DNA from: Ophiocordyceps camponoti-saundersi (nom. inval.)
Taxonomy: Eukaryota > Ascomycota > Sordariomycetes > Hypocreales > Ophiocordycipitaceae
DNA length: 64,000 nucleotides
Reading direction: 5' to 3'
NCBI GenBank assembly: GCA_003339415.1
Contig: PDHQ01000030.1
Coordinates: 179,738-243,737, forward strand
Below, in pieces: positions 1 through 11,388 of the stretch (position 1 is its first letter; the number at the start of each line of letters is the position of its first letter). The notes beneath the pieces are model-generated. The model did not search any database. It worked only from the letters and a program-made list of their open reading frames with translations, and was not told where the DNA came from. The position numbers and the translations under genes are program-made.

Positions 1-235
1 ACCTATATAGCGTTACCCTCCCCCTCGGAGTCGCTCCGGGCGCGGCTCGAGGCTATCGCTATAAGGTAACGGAAAGAGCGGAGTCCGCTTATAATATAAG
101 AATAAGGGGTCCGTATCCGCGTCGCTATAAGCGCGGAGTCCGTAGAATATATGAAAGTTAGTATAACCCCTTAAGCTTATTTAATCTTAGGCATATTCAG
201 CCTTAAGCTAATTTAAACCTGGGGAGAGGTGCTTT
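1..235. repeat. RIP-altered repeat remnant at window edge
   Basis: The first bases are rich in TA, CG and purine/pyrimidine runs but nearly lack CA and TG, the same composition as the large AT blocks further on. Normal composition returns around position 225-250. It is probably the end of a degenerate transposon lying mostly outside the window. I could not match it to the elements resolved elsewhere here. Confidence 0.5.
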
Positions 236-505
236 CGGCAGCCAACATATAGAGCAGAATTCTGCCCGTCGCGAATCCGGTTACCTGACTCGGATTCAGC
301 GGGGGAGGGGATTGATTCATATTCAGCCTAACCGTAGCTGGGGTCTGGGGATAGCATGGCCCTCTTCCTGGATACTAATCTAACTACCGCCCATCGTTTT
401 GAACCTTTCCCCTTTTTCTACAACTCGCTCACAACCGAGACTTTACACCGCTTCACGTAAGTTATTCATTTTCCCCTAGTTAGCTTGAGAAGCAAGAAAA
501 TCACA

Positions 506-1821
506 ATGAAGCCAGCGGCCCTCTTCGTCACTCTTGCTAGACTAGCTGCCTCCATTCCTCCACCTACACAACCCTTACTGAGCTCAGAAACACGACAGGT
601 TCTTGGAGAGCTTTTTAGGAAAGGCCTCAGCAGATTACCTGTCGGTGAGGATGGACTTCGTTCCGGAATATTCCCCAAAGGCGGAGAGAAGCCTTTTAAT
701 AGTCTTCCTGGCGGCCTTCCAGAACTGAAAAACACAAATCCGATTGGATCAGGGAGAGTTGTGAGTTTCAACAGATCGAGGTGATAAAAACATATGCTAA
801 CGAATGAGCAAGAGCACCAAGACGCTGACCTTCTCAGGATGCGCGAGGAAGAGGAGCTTAAACTGCGCCCTGCAAGCTCAATTAAGAACAGTATGTAGGC
901 TGCTCCGAACGAGCGTTCCGATCTACAGCAGTCCACTGAAAGCTACGGTAGAATCTTCAACAAGCTTCAAGGGGGTTCAAGGCCGTTGGGACCAGCGCGA
1001 AAGTGCTTGGAAAGGTTTTCGGAGCACTCAGTTGCCTGGGACTGTCAGTTGATGCTGCCGATGTCTTTCTCGCCGCTCGCGAGATGAGAGATAAGCACTT
1101 AGACATATTTAAACCCAGGCTAACATTCGAGAACAGCGGTAACCCTAAAGATCCCAAAAGCGGCGACAAGACATTCAAGCCCGAAACAGCGCCAAAAGAC
1201 GAGGGCGATGACTGCCTCGAAAGACTTTATGGTCAAGAAGGGACTGTTGGGGGGAAATGCGTCAGCCGGAAACCAGCGAAACAAAGTCGAGGGGGAGTTC
1301 TGGGAGCGTGTGCCAGCATCGCATTCTTTAAGGAATTTGTTCTTTGGATAGCGCACATGGACGAACAATATTTCCACGTCTTTGTTGATGCTCCTGAGAG
1401 AGTTGTCGAGGCCTTCAAGCCCAGCAAGTCGTTTGAAAGCCGCGACGACAGACTTGGAGATCCTCAAAATGGCGATAAGAAATCAGGCTCTCAGCCAGCA
1501 CAAGACAAGAATGGGTCAGCGTCTTCGCCAGCATCGCAGCGCCCAGGCGAGAGGCAGCAGGCAAATCGGGCCATCGAGGATTTTATGAAGAAGTGGACAG
1601 ACAAAGGATGCGGTTCCAGCACGCAGGGGACGTGTCAAAAGACACCTCAAGAGCTTCTTCCGAAGTTTCCGGCTGCGTTTTCTACTTGTCAGAAGGGCTT
1701 CATATGGACATGCTGCGGATGCATCTCGAAGTATGAGATATCCCAGGGGCAAGCTGGCTGGATAGACGAGGAATATGGCTACAGCGCACGCAACTTCTCT
1801 ACCAGCGGGTGTGCAGATTGA
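506..1821 (+). CDS. Secreted protein of unknown function, three exons
   Basis: Predicted as 506-760, 813-890 and 952-1821, about 400 aa. Intron 1 has a GTGAGT donor and a GCTAAC branch 11 nt before the acceptor; intron 2 has a GTATGT donor and a CTGAA branch. All junctions are phase 0, which supports the model. The start is the ATG that opens a hydrophobic signal peptide (MKPAALFVTLARLAASI). The mature chain has no domain I recognise: a Pro-rich N-terminus, a middle part with two similar blocks (each with DPK/GDK-type Asp-Lys motifs after a 'F-K-P' phrase), and a Cys-rich C-terminus with a WTCCGC motif. It could be a secreted effector or a relative of the enterotoxin-like gene nearby, but I see no ADP-ribosyltransferase motif. 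The exon structure is inferred; the long third exon is the firmest part. Confidence 0.6.
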
Positions 1822-2213
1822 CCCCGTTTGCTTCTTGTGATGCACCTTTGTAGTCGGCCGAAGCACACCACATACGGTGCCTACTCACGAAAGGGCAGCT
1901 GTTAATGCCTGGCTACTCCTAGAGAGCGGTAGTATCGTAGGTTAATGTTGCCTATTATTCCGGAGAGACTGGTCTTTGAGCTTTTTTAAATAGGTAGTTT
2001 TGAATGTGCTTGTCCGGCTGTGTAAGTCATGCATCTTGAGGGTTGCATTCCGAATGAGATGCCACAACCTGCCGACTCTGATGAATGTGGGATACAGAAA
2101 TATGACTGAGCCAAGGTTATTCTGCCTACCTACATACGTAGATACCTATCTATTACCTATCTACCACCCAGTAACTTAGGAGGCATATACTACCGAGTGG
2201 CATATAACCTCTC
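1822..2213. other. Intergenic, convergent 3' ends
   Basis: About 390 bp between the end of the secreted-protein gene (plus strand) and the end of the NRPS-like gene (minus strand). It holds a run of CTACC/TACCTA words at 2128-2165 and nothing that reads as a gene. Confidence 0.5.
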
Positions 2214-5200
2214 TTACCCGTGGTAGCCCGAAGCCTTACCTAGGCACTTACCGGAACGCTTGCCCTCTACTGAATAAAAGCCTCTTGTCTCCCAAAACGC
2301 GATATAACGTTTTACTAGCTTCGCCGTTAATGGCACATACTGAATATCAGACCTCCCTTTGAGAGCCTCGACAGCGTTGCGCGAGTCATAAATGGGCGGA
2401 TTCTGGCAAAGTTCGAGCCTTGTAAGGCCTCCGAACGGTGTCTCCTCGAACATTGGCAAGGCCGGGGCGAGGGGTCCGCTCGGATCCCCTCTTTCAATGA
2501 GAACATCAAGCCAGGCTTTGTAGCTAACCAAAGACACGGCGTAGCCGGCCTTGTTCAAAAGAGCGCAAGTTTCATTGACGGTTACCGAGTCTTGAGGAAT
2601 AGGGGAAAGCAAGCTGAAGGAACGGCCCAGGTTTCTCCTGAAGCGCGAAATGTGCATCACGGCTTTGACGACGTAGTCGACCGTGACGTACTCGATTCGT
2701 GACTTGAGGCTCGGCCAGAACCCGAGCTGTATGCAGCCGACGATGAGTCGAGACATGAAGTCCTTGGGATTGCTTGCTCCCGTCTGCGAGTGACCCATGA
2801 TGAACCCCGGCCGGTAGATGACGACGGGCAGGCCTCGGTCCCGCATCCTTCGCACCATTCCCTCGGCCGCCCATTTGCTTTGGGCAAAACCTGCTTCGTA
2901 CCGCGTCCCGAGTAAATGAGGCTGGATGTCTTCGTCTTCGAGCACCATCTTGGTTCCGAGGAAGTGGCCGGTTTGGCCCCAGACGTCGATGCTGGACATG
3001 TAGTGGAATGTCTTTCGACGGCCTGCTGCGGCAAGGCTGAGCATATTTCTCGTGCCCTGTATGTTGGGTGTATAGTGTCCCTCGTACGAGTCGCAATAAT
3101 TGACCTTGGCAGCTAGGTGAAATATGGCGCTGGCCCAGTTCGCAAGCCAGTCAAATTTATCTTTACCCAGGCCGAGATAGGGTTGAGACACGTCGCCGAT
3201 CAGAATCTCGATCTTGCTGCTGAGGGAAAAGTCGGCCGGCCACAAGTCATACTGTTCCATATTCTCCTGCAGCCGACGAGCTGCTTCGACAGAATTGTCC
3301 GCTCTGACCAAACAGGCGACTCGTTTCACATCGGGTTCCAAAAGAAGCTGCTCCAAGAGGTATGCGCCGACGAACCCGGTGGCACCCGTGAGGAATATCC
3401 GGCCTTCGCCGTCCGCCCACCAGTCGGGCACCAGTTCAAAGTTGTCGACAGTCTGAATATCCTGGAACCATTTGGCGCTCAAGTCGGGTGCTGTGACTGA
3501 CTCCTTGCCTCCCACGATAAACTCGAACAGTTGTGAAAACTTGGAGTTGCTGTACAGATCGTGCATGGAGATTCGCCGCCCCATCTTCGTCCTGATCTGC
3601 GCAATGAGCGCAGCACTCTGTAATGACGAGGCTCCGAGGGCTTTCAGGTCGTCATCATGGGATATTCGAGGTAGGCCCAAAATGTCGCTCCAGATGCTTC
3701 TCAGCGCAAGCTCTGTTCCAGAGCCGTTTGGCAGGCCGTTAATTGGTCGGTTTTCGTGACAATGTCCGTTTGTGTTCCCATTTGCATGGCCTTTGACCAG
3801 TTCGCTCCCGTTGCAAGGAGATAGTTTTTCTGGGCCATCCTCAGGTCCATTCTGCCGATAGTTTCGAGATTCGCTGTCCAGGCTTCTTAATAGGGCTTGT
3901 CGATCCACCTTTCCTCTGATGTTCAGGGGGATTTCCGTTACCGTTTTCACTTTTTTGGGAACCATGTAGAAGGGTAGCCTCTGGCGAGAGAATGCAATCA
4001 AGTCATCTGCCTTGAACTGCCCGGCGTTCCCTGGCACGACAAATGCGATCAGCATCCCAACATGACCTGATCCTGTTGCTGGTCGAAATACTACGGTAAT
4101 AGACCTGGCCAGTCCACTCAGGATTAAAGTCCGCTCGATGTCTTCCAGCTCGACGCGGAATCCATCAACTTTAACCTGGTTATCCACCCTTCCTATGAAG
4201 TCAAGTGTGCGCTCATGTTGGCGCCATTCCCCAATGTCGCCAGTACGGAAGAGGCTGACTGTCGACGAAACACCGGCTGTGATAGATTCCCCATTCAGGC
4301 TGTTCTCGGTGCGTCGTAGGAACTTCGCTTCATTGGTGTCGGGGCTATTCACGTAACCCGCCGACATCTGCGGACCAGCAATACAAATCTCACCCCTCTC
4401 CTGGCTCTGACGGATCACATTAAGCTTGTCATCCAGCAGGAATATCTTCATCTGCCCGACTGGACTTCCGATGCTTATTCGGTCACGTTGAGTTTCTTCC
4501 ATGGTGATCTCATGCATCGTGACAAACGTCGTGCACTCCGTTGGGCCGTAGGCATTCCACAGGTGCTGTGGCGGACCGTTCTCAAGCACGGCACGCATGG
4601 TCGTCGTACTGGCAGCTTCACCAGCGGTCAGAACATGTTTCAGCCCGCGAAAGATCCCGGGAGACGCGCGTGTGATGATTTGAAATAGCGCAGTCGGCAC
4701 CATCATGACACTTATCCGCTGGTCGGCCAAAAACTCTTGCAGGCTGAACGGATCCGTCACTGTCATTTTTGGGGCGAAGATTACAGTAGCACCTGATAGC
4801 AGTGAAACCCATATCTCGAACAGGCTGAGGTCAAATCCGGGATCATTGAAAGCTGCCAGACGATCGTCGCAAGATAATGGCGTGACAGGTGTATTTCTGG
4901 CAAGGTGAAGGATGTTTTTGTCGCTGATTTGGACAGCTTTTGGCTTTCCGGTTGATCCTGAGGTGAAGAGAATATGGGTGCGACGGATACTCTGTCCCTC
5001 CGAAGTCGCGAAATCATCACCGATCCCAGGGCTTTGTTCTTGGATATCACTCAGATGGAGGAGACTGAATCCCTCACATTGAAGTGACTCATGTTTGTCT
5101 GCAATTACCCGTTTGACTTTAATGTCACGGAGCATGTCGATGATGCGTGACGGCGGATTGGCCGGCGACATGGGAACGCAAGTGCCTCCAGCAAGGACGA

Positions 5201-5420
5201 CAGCTACCTGTGCGAGGACTTGTTGATGCCCAGCTTCGAACACGATGCCGACTGGCTCATTCTGTTCTAGTCCACCATGGCGGAGACTGCTGGAGATAAT
5301 TTTGGCCTTCACGATAAGGTCGTCATAGGATAAGACGTGGGTGCCATCCACGACGGCCGTGGCGTTGGGTGTTTTGTCTGCCCAAGAAAGGAGTTGGTCC
5401 TTCAAGTCTTTCTTGAACAT
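2214..5420 (-). CDS. NRPS-like enzyme, adenylation-thiolation-reductase (A-T-R)
   Basis: Intronless, 1,068 aa from the ATG at 5420. The frame stays open upstream, but that part does not look like an adenylation domain. The A domain (about residues 1-510) shows TSGSTGKPK (~153), NAYGPTE (~289), RTGD (~392) and the A10 Lys in NIRGKVDR (~504). The carrier domain has LGASSLQ with the phosphopantetheine Ser near 598. The thioester-reductase domain starts with TGATGFVG (~678). Enzymes of this family activate a carboxylic or amino acid as AMP ester, load it on the carrier and reduce it with NAD(P)H to an aldehyde or alcohol. The Asp that contacts the substrate amine is kept (GFDLSLFEIW); a hand-read pocket code is DLFMLAATFK, uncertain. 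The usual catalytic Tyr of YxxxK is Phe (EAGFAQSKW, Phe ~845, Lys ~849). No condensation or other biosynthetic enzyme lies directly beside it. Confidence 0.9.
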   Translation of the reverse strand: MFKKDLKDQLLSWADKTPNATAVVDGTHVLSYDDLIVKAKIISSSLRHGGLEQNEPVGIVFEAGHQQVLAQVAVVLAGGTCVPMSPANPPSRIIDMLRDIKVKRVIADKHESLQCEGFSLLHLSDIQEQSPGIGDDFATSEGQSIRRTHILFTSGSTGKPKAVQISDKNILHLARNTPVTPLSCDDRLAAFNDPGFDLSLFEIWVSLLSGATVIFAPKMTVTDPFSLQEFLADQRISVMMVPTALFQIITRASPGIFRGLKHVLTAGEAASTTTMRAVLENGPPQHLWNAYGPTECTTFVTMHEITMEETQRDRISIGSPVGQMKIFLLDDKLNVIRQSQERGEICIAGPQMSAGYVNSPDTNEAKFLRRTENSLNGESITAGVSSTVSLFRTGDIGEWRQHERTLDFIGRVDNQVKVDGFRVELEDIERTLILSGLARSITVVFRPATGSGHVGMLIAFVVPGNAGQFKADDLIAFSRQRLPFYMVPKKVKTVTEIPLNIRGKVDRQALLRSLDSESRNYRQNGPEDGPEKLSPCNGSELVKGHANGNTNGHCHENRPINGLPNGSGTELALRSIWSDILGLPRISHDDDLKALGASSLQSAALIAQIRTKMGRRISMHDLYSNSKFSQLFEFIVGGKESVTAPDLSAKWFQDIQTVDNFELVPDWWADGEGRIFLTGATGFVGAYLLEQLLLEPDVKRVACLVRADNSVEAARRLQENMEQYDLWPADFSLSSKIEILIGDVSQPYLGLGKDKFDWLANWASAIFHLAAKVNYCDSYEGHYTPNIQGTRNMLSLAAAGRRKTFHYMSSIDVWGQTGHFLGTKMVLEDEDIQPHLLGTRYEAGFAQSKWAAEGMVRRMRDRGLPVVIYRPGFIMGHSQTGASNPKDFMSRLIVGCIQLGFWPSLKSRIEYVTVDYVVKAVMHISRFRRNLGRSFSLLSPIPQDSVTVNETCALLNKAGYAVSLVSYKAWLDVLIERGDPSGPLAPALPMFEETPFGGLTRLELCQNPPIYDSRNAVEALKGRSDIQYVPLTAKLVKRYIAFWETRGFYSVEGKRSGKCLGKASGYHG

Positions 5421-6955
5421 GATGAGAAAGTCTTTGGAGCACGAAGCAGGGTAAGCCGTGGTCTTTTTTCCAGTGTTTGGGGCGAATGCAAGTATGTATG
5501 TGTGTGAGTGAGTGACTGTGAGTATCAAGACAGGATAGGGCATCCAACTTATATTTATGTTCTTGTATCTGCGACCTTGTTCGGTCCTTCGTGCAATAAG
5601 GCTCTGTACAGCGCGGGAGTCGATTTTTGACCACGCGTTTCCACGACCATGAAGCAGACATGCAAGCATAACATCTTCTCAGCATCTCACCGACGATAGT
5701 CGACAAGCCATGTCGCACTCGAGCTTGAAGTACCTATGCAAACCTCTTAATGTGTGGAGCCAATCTATGACTAAAGCCGAGTAGTTGTTATCATGCTCGC
5801 TCCCTAACATCTGCCACTGATGTATGAGTATCCAGCATATTACTGATAGGCTGGTTGCATTTCTACTGTCAGTCTCTGAGCCTCTTTGACCGGCTCGAGC
5901 TCGTTGCATAAACTCCCATCTGGATGGTATAGTTTCAGTGCCACTGATGCGACTACAAAAGCTAACACAACGAACTACATAATCACTGTCATTATATCGG
6001 ATAATCGTAGTAACTCTTACTCGATGAACAATGTAAGGGAAACAAAGACTGTGGTTAATCTTAACCTTTCTGGAGCATCTGCAAAACTCTAGTGCCATGT
6101 GTGATATGACTCAGACCTCATCTCGCGTTCTGCCATGCCTCGTTTGCCCCCCCCCCCCCTTTCCTCACACTCTTCTCCTTACGGTAATTTCATCTGTGCT
6201 AAGGATTTATGCCCCCGTAGCATTTCTTCCTGTATGCATCGCGAAATTCCTCCTACTCAGTGGAATTAGTGTCGCCTTCCCGAAATACATACCGACCTAG
6301 GTAGGTAGGTAGTGATGTAGGTAGAACTTAGAAGTATGCAAAGTAAATCAGCACATACCGGTTGACTGCTATCGCAACAACTTATTATATCTCCAGCGGT
6401 TGCACAATCGGCGGCCTATCATGGTTAGTTTGTTAGCTTCCTGGAATCATCGCCCTTCCGCATTGAGACATACTTGGTAGCAGCCCTGATGATCCGTTGT
6501 GTTAGTTGTAGGTCTCTCTGTCGGTTCACAGATTCTGTGAGACTTACCTTTGCTTCTGCTTCTCGGATGCTCCGTGGCTGTTCATCCTGATAGTTTCCGA
6601 TGTTAGCCTTATATCTATATACATGTGTCCGTATGAGAATCTTACACTGCGCTTGACTTCTCGGGTGAGATTCCTACAGCCGTATTCATCTATTCCCGCC
6701 ATGCACATTTTCTTAGATGCTTCAAGCGCCTCTTTCTATTCCCGATTATGAGTACTATTCGTTTCTTTCGAGTCGAGGCCCATGGTGGATAGTGCTTACC
6801 TCCCGTGGTATGGCAACACGGAGTTCGTTCCGGGTATTTCCCCAGTATATGGCAACTCGGTCGCAACACCGCTTGTTGACATCGTTCGGTAATTCTCCAC
6901 ATCTCATTGCCTAGGTAGGTAGTGTATGTACACGTATTAGAAGACTTTCCCAGAG
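5421..6955. other. Intergenic region with C13 tract and TAGG repeats
   Basis: About 1.5 kb upstream of the NRPS-like gene and downstream of the enterotoxin-like gene. It contains a C13 run (6147-6159) and short CCTAGGTAGGTAGG-type words at about 6296-6312 and 6910-6921. Short open frames near 6690-6914 lie on both strands and look like chance. The NRPS-like promoter must lie here, but I recognise no specific site. Confidence 0.5.
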
Positions 6956-9803
6956 TTACAAAGGTTCACGAGAAACACTCACAGCTAAACAGCCCTAGAA
7001 TTGTCCGATGGCATAAGTCCCCGTCTCTAAGAAAGTTTTGCTTGTATAAGTAAAGACTTACATTCATCTCCCAGTACTGCTGTGGTAAGTCTGGGGAGAA
7101 GTCTGTTCTCAACTTGCTCAAGTCTGCATAACGAGGAATATCTGAACAGGACAAGGCTGGTTGCTGCTTTAACGTCGAGTCAGCGCACCGCCAACCATTC
7201 AAGTTGGTGGGGAAACAACCTACTTTTTCTTCCACATCACTGGACTCTTTATGTCCAGAATCTGGAGGCTTTATCGTGTTCGCCGTCGGCCTCAAGTCGC
7301 CCCCGTGCCCCTTGGTCTGAGCCGGCTCCCTTGCACTTGATTGACAAGCATCCTTGCCGTTGTTTGGCGGAAGAGTAGAAAAGAAGCCCATTTTCACCGC
7401 ATCATCCAGAATGTCGGCCGGGATAGGCTTGTCTTTGGTGAACGACTTCACTGGACACGATGTGCCCCACTCAGTGCGTTCGCAAACCTGAAATTCACTG
7501 CCGGCACATTTGTAAAAAGTTTTGGTCCTCCATTCTGGTTGCTGGAGTTTAAAACCTGTTAGTATCGCGCCGCGATAGTCTGCATGAAGAGGCACCGTCT
7601 TACACTCTCCACTGGATTTGCCGGCTGGTGCTTGTGAGCGCTCGATCCAATCGGAGGTATGAGCTCCTTGAGGATCCCAGACTTCTCGGCCTGTTCCTTC
7701 AAACCACCCGGGATCGCGTCGGGGCTTTCAAAGGATTGACACGCTCGGCCCCTGCAATACTGCAGTCGACGGTTGTACCAGCCCCATGTGCTCTTGCGCG
7801 TCCCGCACCTGGTTCTGCCCTGCCAAATGGCTTTCTTCCATGGAGAATTCCAGACCGCTTCATCCTGACAATCGACAACATCGCGAGTCGAGTTGCAAAA
7901 CAGGTCCATTTCCTGGGGAAGTTGGATTCGGTAGTCTTTCAGTATCTGTTCAAACATACCCAAGGGAGGAACCAAGTCCAGCCTGAAGTTGTTCTGGAAA
8001 TCTTTTTTCCACCTCTCAATGTCTCTTGCCCGGAAGAATTTCTCGAGATCAACAACGCGCTGCTCTTCCTCACTGTAGGAGAACCTGTTATTTTTAGGGC
8101 GCCATATCTCCTCAAAGAACCTGTCGTCGTATTTTCTTCTTTCCGCGAGCAACCAATGCGTAACTTCAGTCTCGGTATCAGCCTGAAGTCGTCTCTTCCC
8201 GTCCTTTAGCTCGTGACACATGCTCTCGTCTACCGTCTTGCTTGTCGTTGTAATCATTTTCTTGATATCCCGTCGCGCCGCATCATCTGTAGCATTCGTA
8301 AGCGCCAAGAAGTGAAGCGTAGTCAACTGGCCTTTCGCCTCCGTCGCGGTGAATACGACGGCGGCTGCCTCTGACAATAGCTGGGTCTGTCCCATGGTCA
8401 TGAACGTGTCAGACTTGAAGTATTCTTCTACCTTTTCGTAATAATTCTTCCATCCTTGAATGCGCTTTTCTTGTATGAGCTCGTTCTTTTCTTCTGCCGT
8501 CAGCCCGGTTGTTGCATCGAGTATAAGTCTGAGAAAAGTAGTCAACACCCCAAGTGGCCACAGCGGGGTGAAAATGAGCAGGTCATCCACGAGGCATAGA
8601 AGAGTATCGGTCGGATTAGGTTTGCCTTGTTCCACGTCTCTCACAGCCTCCATAACACAGCCCGCGAAGGGTGCAATAACTGTTAATGCAGCAACCCGGC
8701 CCAGAACAGAGGTGTCGTTTGCAGAGACTTCTGAGACATGCGCTGCCCAAAACCCTAAGTTAACGAACCCTGGGCCTGCCTTTGTCCATGATTTCAACTT
8801 CATCGGGTTAGTTGACGTAAACTTCTGCTTGAATCGCTCGCGTTGCTGGGAGATTGGCACCAGGTGGTTATCGGCTTTGTCTAGCCCGAGCTTGGTCCCG
8901 AGACTCTTCAACTCCATCGCCGCAAAGTCATCGGATATTTTTTGAAGCTATCGAGCTGCTTTAGCAGACTCGTCTGACATTGGTTCAAAAGGTTACTCAC
9001 AGTCTGACTGCAATCCTGACCAAGGCCGCGTTTCACCACGATGCCGCATGCCTTGGCGACTGAGCCCTTCATTGCGTCGAAAACTAGTTCATCATTAGCA
9101 TCCGCAGAGACTCGTCTGTGAATCAGCTCACTTTTTCTGTTCTGCTCAGTCCGGCCTGACTTTTTCACCACCCTACCACCGTCCTCGAATACCCACACCG
9201 CGTTCTGTAACTTCCTAGACTTATCAACCTTGTATGGTTGGGCTTCTGCGGTTAACTTTTCGTAGGTCTTGAAACCATGCTCGGCGGCTCTTTGAGAAAA
9301 CGTATGTATATCGAAGGATTTCAGGCCGCCCTTGCTTTGTAGTTGCTTCATGGCCCCCTTCGCCCAGTCGACGCAGCTCTCCTGATCACAAGGTATCGGC
9401 ACGTCTTGGAGCATCTTTAAAACCTGATTTGTCGACGCTTGGATGGGCCCTATCTTAATCCTCGTGAGAAGAGCGGTTGCTTTCGTTGGATCGACGTTGA
9501 ACTTGTACTGAAGAAGAAAATCGGGCTTTTTCTTCCCGGGCTTAGTGGGGATATTAACCATGTCTTTGCTACCGCCTTGTCTGACGAAGAAGCCATCACT
9601 CGCATTGAAAGCGTCAACTGATCCAGAAGGTCCCTCCGAACTTGCAATTATGGGCCAGTGAAAGAATTTCAAGTCGTTTTCGGCAATTGCTCTTTCGTAT
9701 GGTTTGTATTTAGGGCGGATGAACAACGCAAGAGCGATAGTTTTCCGCTCTACTTTGTTTAGATCTTTTTCAATAACAGGAGCATCTCGCTTCCTGAGTT
9801 CCC
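6956..9803 (-). pseudogene. Enterotoxin-like protein, non-catalytic part, frame broken at an A6 run
   Basis: Two long minus-strand frames, about 9803-8908 and 8945-7604, meet at an A6 run near 8936-8942; the second frame is reached by a one-base shift there. A good intron follows at 7603-7542 (GTAAGA donor, TACTAAC branch, phase 0), then an exon down to about 7062. A further GTAAGT donor at 7061 may lead to a stop at 6956; otherwise the frame stops at 6966. Two blocks remind me of the C-terminal half of fungal heat-labile enterotoxin A-like proteins: a Cys-x4-Cys-x2-Trp stretch (CDQESCVDW) and a conserved hydrophobic stretch (GRVAALTVIAPFAGC, later LCLVDDLLIFTPLWP). No ADP-ribosyltransferase motif was found, so catalytic activity should not be assumed. 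The 5' end is unresolved: a possible ATG at 9836 opens a signal-like peptide in another frame. The break may be a real lesion, a base-calling error or slippage. Confidence 0.55.
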
Positions 9804-9836
9804 TGCTTCACAGCAAGTAAGCAGGGCAAGAATCAT

Positions 9837-11388
9837 ATAAGTCACGTTTTGAAGTTTGTTAAGAGAAAAGTAAATAGGAGAAATGCGCAAAACTTACACG
9901 TTTTGTTGGCAAGGAAGACTTGATGCAGTCGAAGCTAGATTCAACATATCTGATCCCCGTCTGCTAAGCTGTGATAGCTGCGTCAGGCTACTAGCAAAAT
10001 GAGGCTATAAGAAGAAACAAATGAAAAAGGAGAGGGAGACGGAAGCCCAAAGCCGGTGACTCATGATGCTTTATCTGGATCCTGGCAGATGGGTAAAACA
10101 GACAAAGGCTTACAACCCTACATAAAACGATTAGATGAACGATAGTGGCCTGTTTCTATTTCATGGACTCGGAAAGTGATCCAGGCCAGTTGCTACTTGC
10201 TATCGGGAGAAGAGTCAGTGCTTGAGGTTAGCTGCAGCGCAAGATCACAGGTAAGGCAGACAGCACGCTCACAGCCCCGTGGGGAGAGCTTCCCAGAAGG
10301 GATAGTCTAGAAGAGACTATTCTAAACATGGTGGGAACAAGGAGCCAAGAGAGTAATAGGATATGTAGGTACACAGGACCGATCATATTCATGTATATAT
10401 GCTATTTAATCACTCTTTTTTCGTCTGTCGCCCAAATGGGTAGTTCGTGAGCAGACTCTCTTAACAGTGTTTTTGAATTCGCACTTTACACTTCAAGTTG
10501 GATTTACCCCCTATATAAACAGAGACGAATTGCTTTCTCCGAGCCGTGCGTAGGCCGCCTGCCTTGTGTTGTTTGAGGCAGCCTTCTTGAGTCGTACATG
10601 GTCAACTTATCTTGGACTTGTAGCACTAATCGCTAGTCCACCCCCGCAAGGCAGCCTGCCTTGAGTCGTGCAAAGCCGCTTGCCTCGCAATGCTTGCAGG
10701 TAGCCTGCCTAAAGACATCTGTGAGTGACCTGTTCGGACCCCGTGATGATACTATACAGGCTTTTCTAGTTCCAGGACGCTGTCTGCCTCTAGTTCTTCT
10801 GTGTAATAAATAGGAGCCTATTCATTTCCTAAATTCAAGCGTATTTCCCTGCCTTTTGGCACTTCGGTATCCCAGAGTCATACCCTACCATGCTTCAAAT
10901 ACAGGTCATTTTTATCACATGAAAACTTAGCGAGCCAGCCTATTGCGGCACAAGGTGAATAGTACACAGGGTTATAGCTCTAACATTATTTCTGCCTCAG
11001 GACTCAGGAGTCAGGACCTAGAAATATAAACCCTGTCCCTTATAAAGGTTGCAGCATGAATAAGAAACAACGGACTGGATGTAGGCAGACTGAGATACTA
11101 CACGACTCGGGACGGGTTTTATACGGAATTACTTCCGATAGATGCGGCCTTGACTTACAACGTACCTGGGCAACTTTTCCGATACGGATAATTTTTCCTG
11201 CCTCCCCCAAGCCCCAGCGCCATGAGCTCTGAGACGTAGCACACAGAGTATTAAAAATCATCGGAGGTAGTGTTTCTACTACTGGCCGTGGTCTATGCAT
11301 ACGCGACAAAACACTCCGCTGGGTAACAAACAGGCGTCCAAATGCAGTGTTCATGTTGATCCCTGTCTGCTCCGGCTTCATTCATAGA
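9837..11388. other. Intergenic, imperfect GC-rich repeat near 10.55-10.72 kb
   Basis: About 1.55 kb with no convincing gene. Between about 10,545 and 10,715 the words GCCTGCCTTG, GAGTCGT and GGCAGCCT recur in imperfect copies, partly as inverted repeats of each other. An ORF of 113 codons on the minus strand at 11,040-11,381 has no signal peptide or domain and is left out. Confidence 0.4.

Noticed and set aside
5421..5669. Upstream in-frame extension of the NRPS-like gene (83 residues)
   Set aside because: The extension does not resemble an adenylation domain; the ATG at 5420 begins directly before the usual domain start.
6690..6914. Overlapping short frames on both strands
   Set aside because: They overlap each other, use no convincing start context and show no motif.
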